From positions 3,280,501 through 3,344,500 of the forward strand of contig OX359193.1 of the NCBI GenBank assembly GCA_947172415.1: DNA of 64,000 bases. The letters run 5' to 3'. Source of the DNA: Chondrosia reniformis. Taxonomy: Eukaryota > Porifera > Demospongiae > Chondrillida > Chondrillidae. Made by a program: the position numbers and the translations under genes. The notes beneath the pieces are model-generated. The model searched no databases, was not told the origin of the DNA, and saw only the letters and a list, made by a program, of their open reading frames with translations. How positions within the stretch are numbered: position 1 is the first letter of the stretch; the number at the start of each line of letters is the position of its first letter. Shown piece by piece: positions 25,936 through 39,597 of the stretch.

Positions 25936-25950
25936 GGACGTTAAGTTCTT
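25925..25950. other. Fold-back point of the 31-kb palindrome
   Basis: Upstream the C units read on the + strand; downstream they read on the - strand with no spacer. The switch falls inside GGCCAGTGAGGACGTTAAG, a motif present in both orientations in every C unit, so the exact base cannot be placed. This fits a template switch or fold-back between short inverted repeats. Confidence 0.75.
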
Positions 25951-26623
25951 CATTTCTACAAAATCCTTTTTGGACCCCATCGGCACTTTTGGCGATGAGG
26001 GTCTTAACGGCCTTACTGGCCTGTGAGGGCAAAAACGGTTTTTTTGAGAAATGCCATTTTGACTCCCGCCGCCTAGTGAGGCCGTTAAGGGCTTCATTTC
26101 CAAAATGGCCGTCTTGGACTTCATCGCTCCTTTTGGCGATGGGGTCTTAACGGCCTTTCTGGCCTGTGAGGGCAAAAACGGCGTTTTTTGAAAAATGCCG
26201 TTTTAACTCACGCCGGCTAGTAAGCCCGTTAAGGGCTTCATTTCCAAAATTGCTGTTTTGGAACTCATAGGCACTTTTGGCGATGAGGGTCTTAACGGCC
26301 TTACTGACCTGTGAGGGCAAAAAAGGTGTATCTTTAAAAATGCCGTTTTGACTACCGCCATCTAGTAAGGCCGTTAAGGGCTTCATTTCCAAAATGGCTG
26401 TTTTGGACCTCAGCGACACTTTTCGCGATGAGGGACTTCACGGCCTTACTGGCTGTGAGGGAAACAAAGGCGTTTTTTGAAATTTCCATTTAGACCCTCG
26501 CCGGCCAGACAGGCCGTTAAGGGTCTCATTTTCGAAAAGGCCGTTGTCGACATCATCGGCCTTTTTGGCGATGATGGTCTTAATGGCCTCACTGGCTTGT
26601 GGGGGCAAAAAAGGTGTATTTTT
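25936..26623 (-). repeat. Satellite C (145-bp), right half of palindrome core
   Basis: About 4.8 units in inverted orientation, with TTGGCGATGAGGGTCTTAAC as the recurring landmark. It is shorter than the left half because the alternating 289-bp dimers are absent here. The last unit and its passage into satellite B (AAGGTGTATTTTTAAATTCG) mirror the left B/C junction closely. Confidence 0.93.
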
Positions 26624-29600
26624 AAATTCGGCGGCCATTTTTAACTCGGGATATGTCGTTGAGCTTCGGGGACCCTTTAATCGGATTCGGCGGCCATTTT
26701 TATCCTAGAAACGGTCTTTGTTACAACTTCATAGCCCATATTTTCCAAATCGGCGGCCATTTTTAACTCGGGGATAGGTCGTAGAGCTTCGGAGACCCTT
26801 TAATCAAATTCAGCGGCCATTTTTATCCTAGAAATGGTCTTCGTTACGGTTTAATAGCCTATATTTTCGAAATCAGCGGCCATTTGTATCTCGGTGATAG
26901 GTCGTGGAGCTTCGGGGACCCTTTAATCGGATTCGGCGGCCATTTTTATCCTAGAAATGGTCTTCGTTACGGCTTCATAGACCATATTTTCGAAATCGGC
27001 GGCCATTTTTAATTCGGGGATAGGTCGTATACCTTCGAGGACCCTTTAATCGGATTAGCCGGCCATTTTTATCGTAGAAACTATCTTCGGTACGGCTTCA
27101 TAGCCCATATTTTCAAAAACGCGGCCATTTTTAACTCGGGATAGGTCGTAGAGCTTCGGGGACCCTTTAATCGGATTAGGCGGCCATTTTTATCCTAGAA
27201 ACGGTCTTTGTTACAACTTCATAGCCCATATTTTCGAAATCGGCGGCCATTTTAACTCAGGGATAGGTCGTAGTACTTCGGGGACCCGTTAATCGGATTC
27301 GGCGTCCATTTTTATCCTAGAAATGGTCTTCGTTTCGGCTTCATAGCTCATATTTTGGAATTCGGCGGCCATTTTTAACTCAGGAATAGGTCGTAGAGCT
27401 TCGGGGACCCTTTAATCGGATTCGGCGGCCATTTTTATCCTAGACACTATCTTCGGTACGGCTTCATAGCCCATATTTTCAAAATCGCGGCCATTTTTAA
27501 CTCGGGATAGGTCGTAGAGTTTCGGGGACCCTTTAATCGGATTAGGCGGCCATTTTTATCCTAGAAACGGTCTTTGTTACAACTTCATAGCCCATATTTT
27601 GGAATTCGGCGGCCATTTTTAAGTCAGGAATAGGTCGTAGAGCTTCGGGGACCCTTTAATCGGATTCGGCGGCCATTTTTATCCTAGAAATGGTCTTCGT
27701 TTCGGCTTCATAGCTCATATTTAGGAATTCGGCGGCCATTTTTAACTCAGGAATAGGTCGTAGAGCTTCGGGGACCCTTTAATCGGATTCGGCGGCCATT
27801 TTTATCCTAGAAACGGTCTTTGTTACAACTTCATAGCCCATATTTTCGAAATCGGCGGCCATTTTAACTCAGGAATAGGTCGTAGAGCTTCGGGGACCCG
27901 TTAATCGGATTCGGCGGCCATTGTTATCCTAGAAATGGTCTTCGTTTCGGCTTCATAGCTCCTATTTTGGAAATCGGCGGCCATTTTTAACTCGGGGATG
28001 GGTCGTAGAGCTTCGGAGACCCTTTAATCGGATTCGGCGGCCATTTTTATCCAAGAAACTATCTTCGGTACGGCTTCATAGCCCAATTTTCAAAATCGGC
28101 GGCCATTTTTAACTCGGGATAGGTCGTAGAGCTTTGGGGACCCTTTAATCGGATTCGGCGGCCATTTTTATCCTAGAAACTATCTTCGGTACGGCTTCAT
28201 AGCCCATATTTTCAAAATCGGCGGCCATTTTTAACTCGGGATAGGTCGTAGAGCTTCGGGGACCCTTTAATCGGATTCGGCGGCCATTTTTATCCTAGAA
28301 ACGGTCTTTGTTACAACTTCATAGCCTATATTTTTGAAATCGGCGGCCATTTTAACTCAGGGATAGGTCGTAGAGCTTCGGGGACCCGTTAATCGGATTC
28401 GGCGGCCATTGTTATCCTAGAAATGGTCTTCGTTTCGGCTTCATAGCTCCTATTTTGGAAATCGGCGGCCATTTTTAACTTGGGGATGGGTCGTAGAGCT
28501 TCGGGGACCCTTTAATCGGATTCGGCGGCCATTTTTATCCTAGAAACTATCTTCGGTACGGCTTCATAGCCCATATTTTCAAAATCGGCGGCCATTTTTA
28601 ACTCGGGATAGGTCGTAGAGCTTCGGGGACCCTTTAATCGGATAAGGCGGCCATTTTTATCCTAGAAACGGTCTTTGTTACAACTTCATAGCAAATATTT
28701 TCGAAATCGGCGGCCATTTTTAACTCAGGAATAGGTCGTAGAGCTTCGGGGACCCTTTAATCGGATTCGGCGGCCATTTTTATCCTAGAAATGGTCTTCG
28801 TTTTGGCTTCATAGCCCATATTTTGGAAATCGGCGGCCATTTTTAACTCGGGGATAGATCGTACAGCTTCGGGGACCCTTTAATCAAATTCAGCGGCCAT
28901 TTTTATCCTAGAAATGGTCTTCGTTTCGGCTTGATAGCTCCTATTTTGGAAATCGGCGACCATTTTTAACTCGGGGATATGTCGTAAAGCTTTGGGGACC
29001 CTTTAATCGGATTCAGCAGCCATTTTTATCCTAGAAACTATCTTCGGTACGGCTTCATAGCCCATATTTTCAAAATCGGCGCCCATTTTTAACTCGCGAT
29101 AGGTCGTAGAACTTTGGGGATCCTTTAATTGGATTCGGCGGCCATTTTTATCCTAGAAACTATCTTCGGTACGGCTTCATAGCCTATATTTTCAAAATCG
29201 GCGGCCATTTTTAACTCGGGATAGGTCGTAGAGCTTCAGGGACCCTTTAATCGGATTAGACGGCCATTTTTATCCTAGAAACGGTCTTTGTTACAACTTC
29301 ATAGCAAATATTTTCGAAATCGGCGGCCATTTTTAACTCAGGAATAGGTCGTAGAGCTTCGGGGACCCTTTAATCAAATTCGGCGGCCATTTTTATCCTA
29401 GAAATGGTCTTCGTTACGGCTTCATAGACCATATTTTCGAAATCGGCGGCCATTTTTAACTCGGGTATAGGTCGTATAGCTTCGGAGACGCTTTAATCGG
29501 ATTCGGCGGCCATTTTTATCCTAGAGACTATCTTCGGTACGGCTTCATAGCCCATATTTTCAAAATCGCGGCCATTTTTAACTCGGGATAGGTCGTAGAG

Positions 29601-32600
29601 CTTCGGGGACCCTTTAATCGGGTTAGGCGGCCATTTTTATCCAAGAAACGGTCTTTGTTACAACTTCATAGCCCATATTTTCGAAATCGGGGGCCATTTT
29701 AACTCGGCATAGGTCGTAGAGCTTCGGGGACCCTTTAATCGGATTCGGCGGCCATTTTTATCCTAGAAATGGTCTTGGTTTCGGCTTCATAGCCCATATT
29801 TTGGAAATCGGCGGCCATTTTTAACTCGGGCATAGGTCGTACAGCTTCGGGGACCCTTTAATCAAATTCAGCGGCCATTTTTATCCTACAAACGACCTTC
29901 ATTACGGTTTCATAGCCCATATTTTCGAAATCGGTGGCCATTTTTATCTCGGTGATAGGTCGTGGAGCTTCGGGGACCCTTTAATCGGATTCAGCGGCCA
30001 TTTTTATCCTAGAAATGGTCTTCGTTTCGGCTTGATAGCTCCTATTTTGGAAATCGGCGGCCATTTTTAACTCGGGGATTGGTCGTAGAGCTTCGGGGAC
30101 CCTTTAATCAAATTCAGCGGCCATTTTTATCCTAGAAACGACCTTCCTTACGGTTTCATAGCCCATATTTTCGAAATCGGTGGCCATTTTTATCTCGGTG
30201 ATAGGTCGTGGAACTTCGGGGACTCTTTAATCGGATTAGGCGGCCATTTTTATCCTAAAAACGGTCTTTCTTACAACTTCATAGCCAAATTTTTCGAAAT
30301 CGGCGGCCATTTTAACTCAGGGATGTGTCGTAGAGCTTCGGGGACCCTTTAATCGGATTCGCCGGCCATTTTTATCCTAGAAATGGTCTTCGTTTCGGCT
30401 TCATAGCTCATATTTTGGAAATCGGCGGCCATTTTAAACTCGGGGATGTGTCGTATAGCTTCGGGGACCCTTTAATCGGATTCGCCGGCCATTTTTATCC
30501 TAGAAATGGTCTTCGTTACGGCTTCATAGACCATATTTTCGAAATCGACGGCCATTTTTAACTCGGGGATGGGTCGTTGAGCTTCGGGGACCCTTTAATC
30601 GGATTCGCCGGCCATTTTTATCCTAGAAATGGTCTTCGTTACGGCTTCATAGACCATATTTTCGAAATCGGCGGCCATTTTTAACTCGGGATAGGTCGTA
30701 GAGCTTTGGGGACCCTTTAATCGGATTCGGCGGCCATTTTTATCCTAGAAACTATCTTCGGTACGGCCTCATAGCCCATATTTTCAAAATCGGCGGCCAT
30801 TTTTAACTCGGGATAGGTCGTAGAGCTTCGGGGACCCTTTAATCGGATTAGGCGGCCATTTTTATCCTAGAAACGGTCTTTGTTACAACTTCATAGCACA
30901 TATTTTCGAAATCGGCGGCCATTTTTAACTCAGGAATAGGTCGTAGAGCTTCGGGGACCCTTTAATCAAATTCGGCGGCCATTTTTATCTTAGAAACGAC
31001 CTTCCTTACGGTTTCATATCCCATATTTTCGAAATCGGTGGCCATTTTTATCTCGGTGATAGGTCCTGGAGCTTCGGGGACCCTTTAATCGGATTCGGCG
31101 GTCTTTTTTATCCTAGAAACTATCTTCGGTACGGCTTCATAGGCCATATTTTCAAAATCGGCGGCCATTTTTAACTCGGGATAGGTCGTAGAGCTTCAAG
31201 GACCCTTTAATCGGTTTAGGCGGTCATTTTTATCATAGAAACGGTCTTTATTACAACTTCCTAGCCCATATTTTCGAAATCGGCGGCCATTTTTAACTCA
31301 GGGATAGATCGTAGAGCTTCGGGGACACTTTAATCAAATTCAGCGGCCATTTTTATCCTAGAAACGACCTTCCTTACGGTTTCATAGCCCATATTTTCGA
31401 AATCGGTGGCCATTTTTATCTCGGTGATAGGTCGTGGAGCTTCAGGGACCCTTTAATCGGATTCGGCGGCCATTTTTATCCTAGAAATGGTCTTCGTTAC
31501 GGCTTCATAGCACATATTTTCGAAATCGGCAGCCATTTTTAACTTGGGGATAGGTCGTAGAGCTTCGGGGACCCTGTAATCGGATTCGGCGGTCTTTTTT
31601 ATCCTAGAAACTATCTTCGGTACGGCTTCATAGCCCATATTTTCAAAATCGGCGGCCATTTTTAACTCGGGATAGGTCGTAGAGCTTCGGGGACCCTTTA
31701 ATCAGTTTAGGCGGCCATTTTTATCATAGAAACGGTCTTTGTTACAACTTCCTAGCCCATATTTTCGAAATCGGCAGCCATTTTTAACTCAGGGATAGAT
31801 CGTTGAGCTTCGGGGACCCTTTAATCAAATTCAGCGGCCATTTTTATCCTAGAAACGACCTTCATTACGGTTTCATAGCTCATATTTTCGAAATCAGCGG
31901 CCATTTTAACTCGGTGATAGGTAGAAGACCTTTGGGGATCAGTTCTTCGAATTCGTCGGCCATTTTTATCCTACAAAACTGTCTTCGGTACGGCTTCATA
32001 GCCCATATTTTCGATATCGGCGGCCATTTTATCTCTGTGATAGGTCGTAGAGCGTCGGGGATCATAAATTCTGATTCGGCGGCCATTTTATCCTAGAAAT
32101 GGTCTTCGTTACCTCTTCATAACCCATATTTTCGAAACGGCGGCCATTTTAAACTCGGGGATAGGTCGTAGAGCTTCGGGGACCCTTTAATCGGATTCGG
32201 CGGCCATTTTATCCTAGAAACTATCTTCGGTACGGCTTCATAGCTCATATTTTCAAAATCGGCGGCCATTTTTAACTCGGGATAGGTTGTAGAGCTTCGA
32301 GGACCCTTTAATCGGATTCGGCGGCCATTTTATCCAAGAAACGGTCTTTGTTACAACTTCATAGACCATATTTTCGAAATCGGCGGCCATTTTTAACTCA
32401 GGGATAGGTCGTAGAGCTTCGGGGTCCCTTTAATCGGATTAGGCGGCCATTTTAATCCTAGAAACGGTCTTCGTTACAACTTCATAGCCCATATTTTCGA
32501 AATCGGCGGTCATTTTTAAGTCAGGGATAAGTCGTAGAGCTTCGGAGAACCTTTAATCGGATTAGGCGGCCAATTTTATCCTAGAAACGGTCTTCGGTAA

Positions 32601-33800
32601 GCCTTCACAGCCCATATTTTCTAAATCGACGGCCATTTTTAACTCAGGGATAGGTCGTAAAGCTTTGAGGACCCTTTAATCGGATTCGGGGGCAAGTTTT
32701 TTCCTAGAAATGATCTTCGTTACGGTTTCATAGCCCATATTTTCGAAATCAGCGGCCATTTTTAACTCGGTGATACGTCGTAGACCTTCGGGGACACTTT
32801 ATTCAGATTCGACGGCCATTTTTATCCGAGAAACTGTCTTCGGTACGGCTTCATAGCCCATATTTTCGAAATAGGTGGACATTTTATTTCGATGATAGGT
32901 CGTGGAGCTTCGGGGACCGTTTCATCGGATTCGGCGGCCATTTTTATCCTAGAAATGGTCTTCGTTAGGGCTTCATAGCCCATATTTTAGAAATCGGTGG
33001 CCATTTTCAACTCGGGGATAGGTCGTGGAGCTTCGGGGACCCTTTAATTGGATTAGGCGGCCATTTTTATCCTAGAAATGGTCTTCGTTACAACTTTATA
33101 GCCCATATTTTCGAAATCGTCGGCCATTCTTAACTCGGGATAGGTCGTAGAGCTTCGGGGACCCTTTATTCGGATTCTGTTGCCATTTTTATCCTAGAAA
33201 CGGTCTTCGGTACGGCTTCACAGCCCATATTTTCGAAATCGGCGGCCATTTTTAACTAGCGGATAGATCGTAGAACTTCGGGGACCCTTTAATCGGATTA
33301 GGCGGCCATTTTTATCCTAGAAACTGTCTTCGGTACGGCTTCATAGCCCATATTTTCAAAATAGTTGGACATTTTTATTTCGGTGATAGGTCGTGGAGCT
33401 TCGGGGAGCCTTTCATCGGATTCAGCGGCCATTTTTATCCTAGAAATGGTCTTCGTTACGGCTTCATAGCCCATATTTTCGAAATCGGCGGCCATTTTTA
33501 ACTCGGGGATAGGTCGTAGAGCTTCGGGGACCCTTTATTCGGATTCGGAGGCCATTTTTATCCTAGAAACGGTTTTCGGTACAGCTTCATAGCCCATATT
33601 TTCGAAATCGGCGGCCATTTTTATCTTGGTGATAGGTCGTACAGCTTCAGGGATCCCTTCATCGGATTGGGCGGCCATTTTTATCCTAGAAATGGTCTTC
33701 GTTACGGCTTCATAGGCCATATATTCGATATCGGCTGCCATTTTTGACTCAGGGATAGGTCGTAGAGATTCGCGGACCTTTTATTCGTATTCGGCGGCCA
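26624..33800 (-). repeat. Satellite B (123-bp), inner homogeneous part of right array
   Basis: Inverted B monomers. Shared variants recur about every four monomers (CCTATTTTGG at 27961 and 28449). The monomers are relatively uniform. Reading frames on either strand, such as 31453-31659, 31803-32096 and 33535-33741, are translations of the repeat. Confidence 0.97.
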
Positions 33801-36800
33801 TTTTTATCCTAGAAACAGTCGTCGGTACGGCTTCATAGCCCATATTTTCAAAATCGGTGGCTATTTTTGCCTCGGTGATAGGTCATAGAGCTCCAGGGAC
33901 TCTTTATTAGGATTCGGCGGCCATTTTTATCCTAGAAACAGTCGTCGGTACGGCTTCATAGCCCATATTTTCAAAATTAGCGGCAATTTTTAACTCAGTC
34001 AAAGGTCAAGAGCTTCGGGGACCCTTTATTCGGATTTGGCGTCCATTTTTATCCTAGAAAAAGTCTTAGGTACGACTTCATAGCCCATATTTCAAATTCG
34101 GCAGCCATTTTTAACTCGGGGATAGGTCGTAGAGTTTCGGGATCCTTTAATCGGATTTGGCGGCCATTTTTATCCTAGAAACGGTCTTCGGTACGGCTTC
34201 AAAACCCATACTTTTCAAATTGGCAGCCATTTTTAACACAGGAATAGGTCGTAGAGCTTCGGGGACCATTTATTCAGATTCGGCGGCCGTTTTTATCCTA
34301 AAAATGGTCTTCGTTACGGCTTCATAGCCCATATTTTCGAAATTTGCGGCCATTTTTAACTCGGGAATAGGTCGTAGAGCTTCGGGGACCCTTTAATCGG
34401 ATTCAGCGGCCATTTTTATCCTAGAAACTGTCTTTGTAACGGCTTCATAGCCCATATTTTCAATATCGGGGGCCATTTTAAACTCGGGGATAGGTCGTAG
34501 AGCTTCGGGGACCCTTTAATCGGATTTGGCCGCCATTTTTATCCTGGAAACTTCGGGACGGCTTCATAGCCCATATTTTCAAAATCGGGGGCCATTTTTA
34601 ACTCGGTCATAGGTCGTAGAGCTTCGGGGACCCTTTATTCGGATTAGGCGGCCATTTTAATCTATGAAAAGGTCTTCGTTACGGCTTCATAGCCCATATA
34701 TTCGAAATTGGCGGCCATTTTTTACTCGGGGATAGATTGTAGAGCTTCGGGGACCATTTATTCGGATCCGGCGGCCATTTTTATCCAAGGAACGGTCTTC
34801 GTTACGGCTTCATGGCCATTTTTAACTCGGTGATAGGTCTTAGACCTTCGTGGACCCTTTAATGGGATTCGGCGGACATTTTACCCTAGAAACTGTCTTC
34901 GTCACGGCTTCATAGCCAATATTTACGAAATCGACGGCCTTTTTCGACTCTGAGATAGATCGTAGAGCTTCGGGAACCCGTTACTTGGATTCGACGGCCA
35001 TTTTAATCCTGGACACGGTCTTCAGTACGGCTTACTATCCCATATTTTCGAAATCGGCAGCCGTTTTTAACACCGAGATAAATTGTAGAGCTTCGGGGAC
35101 CATTTAATCGGATTCGACGGCCATTTTTATGCTCGAAACCGTCTTCAGTACGGCTTGATAGCCCATATTTTCGAAATCGCCGGCCATTCTTAACTCGGGT
35201 TTAGGTTGTAGAGTTTCAGGGACCATTTAATCGGATTCAGCGGCCATTTTTATTATAGAAATGGACTTCGGTATGACTTCATAGTCCATATTTTCAAAAT
35301 CTGCGGCCATTTTTGACTCGGGGATAGATCGTTGAGCTTCAGGGACCATTTAATCAGGTTCGGAGGCCATTTTTGTCCTAGGAATGGTCTTCGGTACGGC
35401 CCATAGCCCTTATTTTCGAAATCGGCGGCCATTTTTAACTCGGGCATAGGTCGTACATCTTCGGGGACCCTTTATTCGGATTCCTAGAAACTGTCTTCAG
35501 TAGGGCTTCATAGGTCGTAGACCTTCGGGGACCCTTAATTCGGATTCAGCGGCCATTTTTATCCTGGAAACGTCTTCGGTACGGCTTCATAGCCCATATT
35601 TTCAAAACCGGCAGAACTCGGTGATAGGTCGTAGAGCATCGTGGATCCTTTATTCGGATTCGGCAGACATTTTTATCCTGAAAACGTTCTTCGGTACGGC
35701 TTCAGAGCCCATATTTTCAAAATCGGTGGCCATTTTTGACTCAGTGATAGGTCGTAGAGCTTCGGGGACCCATTATTCGGATTCTGCGGCAAATTTTAAC
35801 CTAGAAACGGTCTTCGGTACGGCTTCATAGCCCATATTTTCAAAATCAGTGGCCATTTTTGCCTTGGTGATAGGTCGTAGAGCTTCGGGGACCCTTTATT
35901 CGAATTCGGCGGCCATTTTTATCCTGGAAATGGTCTTAGGTACGACTTCATAGCCCATATTTTCAAAATCGGAGGCCATTTCTAACTCGATGATAGGTCG
36001 TAGAGCTTCGGGGACCTTTCATTCGGATTCGGCGGCCATTTATATCCTGGAAACGTCTTCGGTACTGCTTCATAGCCCATATTTTCAAAATAGGCGGCAA
36101 TTTTTAACTCGGTGATAGGTCGTAGAGCTTCGGGGACCATTTATTCGGATTCGGCAGCCATTTTTATCCTAGAAAAGGTCTTCGGTATGGCTTCATAGCC
36201 CATATTTTCAAAACCGGCAGCCATTTTAACTCAGTGATAGGTCGTAGAGCTTCGTGGATCCTTTATTCGTATTCGGCGGCCATTTTTATCCTGAAACGGT
36301 CTTCGGTATGCCTTCAGAGCCCATATTTTCAAAATCGGTGGCCATTTTTGACTCGGTGATAGTTCGTAGAGCTTTGGGACCCATTATTCAGATTCTGCTG
36401 CCATTTTTAACCTAGAAACGGTCTTCGTACGGCTTCATAGCCCATATTTTCAAAATAGGCCGTCATTTTTAACACGGTTATTAGTCGTATAGCTACGGGG
36501 ACACTATATTTGGATTCGGCAGCCATTTTTATCCTGGGAAAGGTCTTCGGTACGGCTTCATAGCCCATATATTCAAAATCGGCGGCCATTTTTAACTCGG
36601 AAGGAGGTCGTAGAGCTTAGGGAACCCGTTAATCGGATTCGGCGGCCATTTTAATCCTAGAAAGGTCTTCTTTACGGATTTATACCCAATATTTTCGAAA
36701 TTGGCGTCCATTTTCGATTCGAGTATAGGTCGTAGAGCTTCGGGGTCCCTTTAATCGGATTCGTCAGCCATTTCTATCCAAGAAACTGTCTTCGGTAAAC

Positions 36801-39460
36801 CTTAATACCCATATTTTAAAATTCGGCGGCCATTTTTAACTCGGGGATAGGTCGTAGAGCTTCGGGGGATCCTTTAATTGAATTCGGGGGCCATTTTTAT
36901 CCCAGAAACGGTCTTCGGTTCAGCTTCAAAAACCCATATTTTCCAAATTGGCGGCCATTTTTAACTCGGGGATAGGTCGTAGAGCTTCGGGGACCATTTA
37001 TTCAGATTCGGCGACCGTTTTTATCCTGAAAACGGTCTTCGTTACGGCTTCATAGCCCATATTTTCGAAATTTGCGGCCATTTTTAACTCGGGGATAGGT
37101 CGTAGAGCTTCGGGGACCCTTTAATCGGATTCGGCGGCCATTTTTATCCTAGAAACTGTCTTCGGTACAGTTTCATAGCCCATATTTTCGAAATCGGCGG
37201 CTATTTTTAACTCGGTGATAGGTCGTAGAGCTTCGGGGACCCTTTATTCGGATTAGGCGGCCATTTTAATCCATGAAAAGGTCTTCGTTACAGCTTCATA
37301 GCCCATATTTTCGAAATTGGCGGCGATTTTAGACTCGAGGATAGGTCGTAGAGCTTCGGGGTCCCTTTAATCGGATTCGGCAGCCATTTTTATCCTACAA
37401 AACTGTCTTCGGTAAAGCTGAATAGCCCATATTTTCAAAATCGGCGGCCATTTTTTACTCGGGGATAGGTTGTAGAGCTTCAGGGACCATTTATTCGGAT
37501 TCAGCGGCCATTTTTATCCTAGGAACGGTCTTCGTTACGGCTTCATGGCCATTTTTAACTCGGTGATAGGTCGTAGAGCTTCGTGGACCCTTTAATGGGA
37601 TTCGGCGGCCATTTTTATCCTAGAAACTGTCTTCGTTACGGCTTCATAGCCCATATTTTCGAAATCGACGGCCTTTTTCAACTCTGAGATAGATCGTAGA
37701 GCTTCGGGAACCCGTTAATTGGATTCGATGGCCATTTTAATCCTGGAAACGGTCTTCAGTACGGCTTAATACCCCATATTTTCGAAATCGGCAGCCATTT
37801 TTAACACCGAGATAAATCGTAGAGCTTCTGGGACCATTTAATCGGATTCGGCGGCCATTTTTATCCTAGAAACGGTCTTCAGTACAGCTTCATAGCCCAT
37901 ATTTTCGAAATCGCCGGCCATTCTTAACTCAGGTTTAGGTCGTAAAGATTCGGGGACCCAATAATCCGATTCAGCGGCCATTTTTAACTTGGGATAGGTC
38001 GTAGCCCTTTGGGGACCCTTTAAAATCGGGTTCAGTGGCCATTTTTATCCTAGGAACGGTACGACTTCATAGCCCATATTTTCCAAATCTGCGGCCTTTT
38101 TTGACTCGGGGATAGGTTGTAGAGTTTCAGGGACCATTTAATCGGAATCGGCGGCCATTTTTATTCCAGAAACGGTCTTCGGTACGACTTCATAGCCTAT
38201 ATTTTCGAAATCAGCAGCCATTTTTCACTTGGGATAGGTCGTACAGCTTCGGGGACCCTTTATTCGGATTCGGAGGCCATTTTTATCCTACAAAATGTCT
38301 TCGGTACGGCTTCATAACTCATATTTTCGAAATCGGCGGCACTTTTTAACACGGAGCTAGGTCGTAGAGCTTTGGTGACCCTTAAATCGAGTTTGGCGGC
38401 CATTTTACCCTAGCAACGGTCTTCTATACGGCTTCATAGACCATATTTTCGAAATCAGCAGCCATTTTTAACTCAGATATAGGTCGTAGAGCTTCAGGGA
38501 CCATTTAATCAGGTTCGGAGGCCATTTTTTTCCTAGGAATGGTCTTCGGTACGGCTCCATAGCCTATATTTTCGAAATGGGCGGCCATTTTTAACTGGGG
38601 GATAGGTCGTACAGCTTCAGGGACCCTTTATTCGGATTCGGAGGCCATTTTTATCCTAGAAACTGTCTTCAGTAGGGCTTCATAGGTCGTAGACATTCGG
38701 GGTCCCTTTAATCGAGTTCGGCGCCCATTTTTATCCTACAAAAGGTCTTCGGTACGGCTTCATAACTCATATTTTCGAAATCGGCGGCAATTTTTAACAC
38801 GGAGCTAGGTCGTAGAGCTTTGGCGACCCTTAAATCGAGTTTGGCGGCCATTTTTATCCTAGGAATGGTCTTTGGTACGGCTCCATAGCCCATATTTTCG
38901 AAGTCAGCGGCCATTTTTAACTCCGGATAGTTCGTAGACCTTCGGGGACCCTTTAAAATCGGGTTCAGCGGCCATTTTTATCCTAGGAACGGTCGTCAGT
39001 ACGGCTCCATATACCATATTTTCAAAATTGGCGGCCATTTTTAATTAGGAAATAGTTCGTAAAGCTTCTTGGACCCTTCAATCGGCTTCGGCGGCCATTT
39101 TTATCCAAGGAACGGTCTTCAGTACGGCTCCATAGTCCATATTTTCAAAATCGGTGGCCATTTTTAACTCGGAGAGGGGTCGTACAGCTTCGGGGACCCT
39201 TTAATCGGGTTCCGCGGCCATTTTTATCCTAGGAACGGTTTTCGGTACGGCTTCATAGCCCATATTTTCGAAATCAGCGGCCATTTTTAATTAGGAGATA
39301 GGTCGTAGAGCTTCGGGGACCCTTTAATCGGGTTCCGCGGCCATTTTTACCATTGGCAAGGTCTTCTGTACGCTTCATAGCCCAAAGTTTCGAGATTGGC
39401 GGACATTTTACTTGGAAATAGGTTGTAAAGCTTCGGGGACCCTTAAATGCAGGTTCGGCT
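33801..39460 (-). repeat. Satellite B (123-bp), outer divergent part of right array
   Basis: The same satellite with clearly more substitutions and missing or shortened half-units, for example the short units near 34800, 35480 and 38690. The change from uniform inner to decayed outer monomers is typical of array edges that escape homogenisation. It ends at AGGTTCGGCT (39451-39460), next to satellite A. Confidence 0.95.
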
Positions 39461-39597
39461 ATATACAACACACAACTACTACATACAACTAGTACATACA
39501 AGTAGTATATACAAGTAGTACATACAACTAGTATATACATGCAACTAGTACTACAACTAGTACTACAACTAGTACATACAACTAGTACGTACAACTA
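39461..39597 (-). repeat. Short satellite A segment between satellite B and the pogo-like insertion
   Basis: Inverted 13-bp satellite (ACTAGTACATACA units), mirror of 9383-9499. Its last TA at 39596-39597 is the left target duplication of the transposon that follows. Confidence 0.9.

Noticed and set aside
25925..25950. Palindrome as a sequencing fold-back or assembly artefact
   Set aside because: The arms differ by several percent, have one-sided transposon insertions and differ in length (about 16.8 against 14.7 kb), which a technical inversion would not produce. Long-read confirmation would still be useful.
39274..39594. 106-codon - strand frame
   Set aside because: It spans the satellite A/B junction and consists of translated 13-bp and 123-bp repeats.
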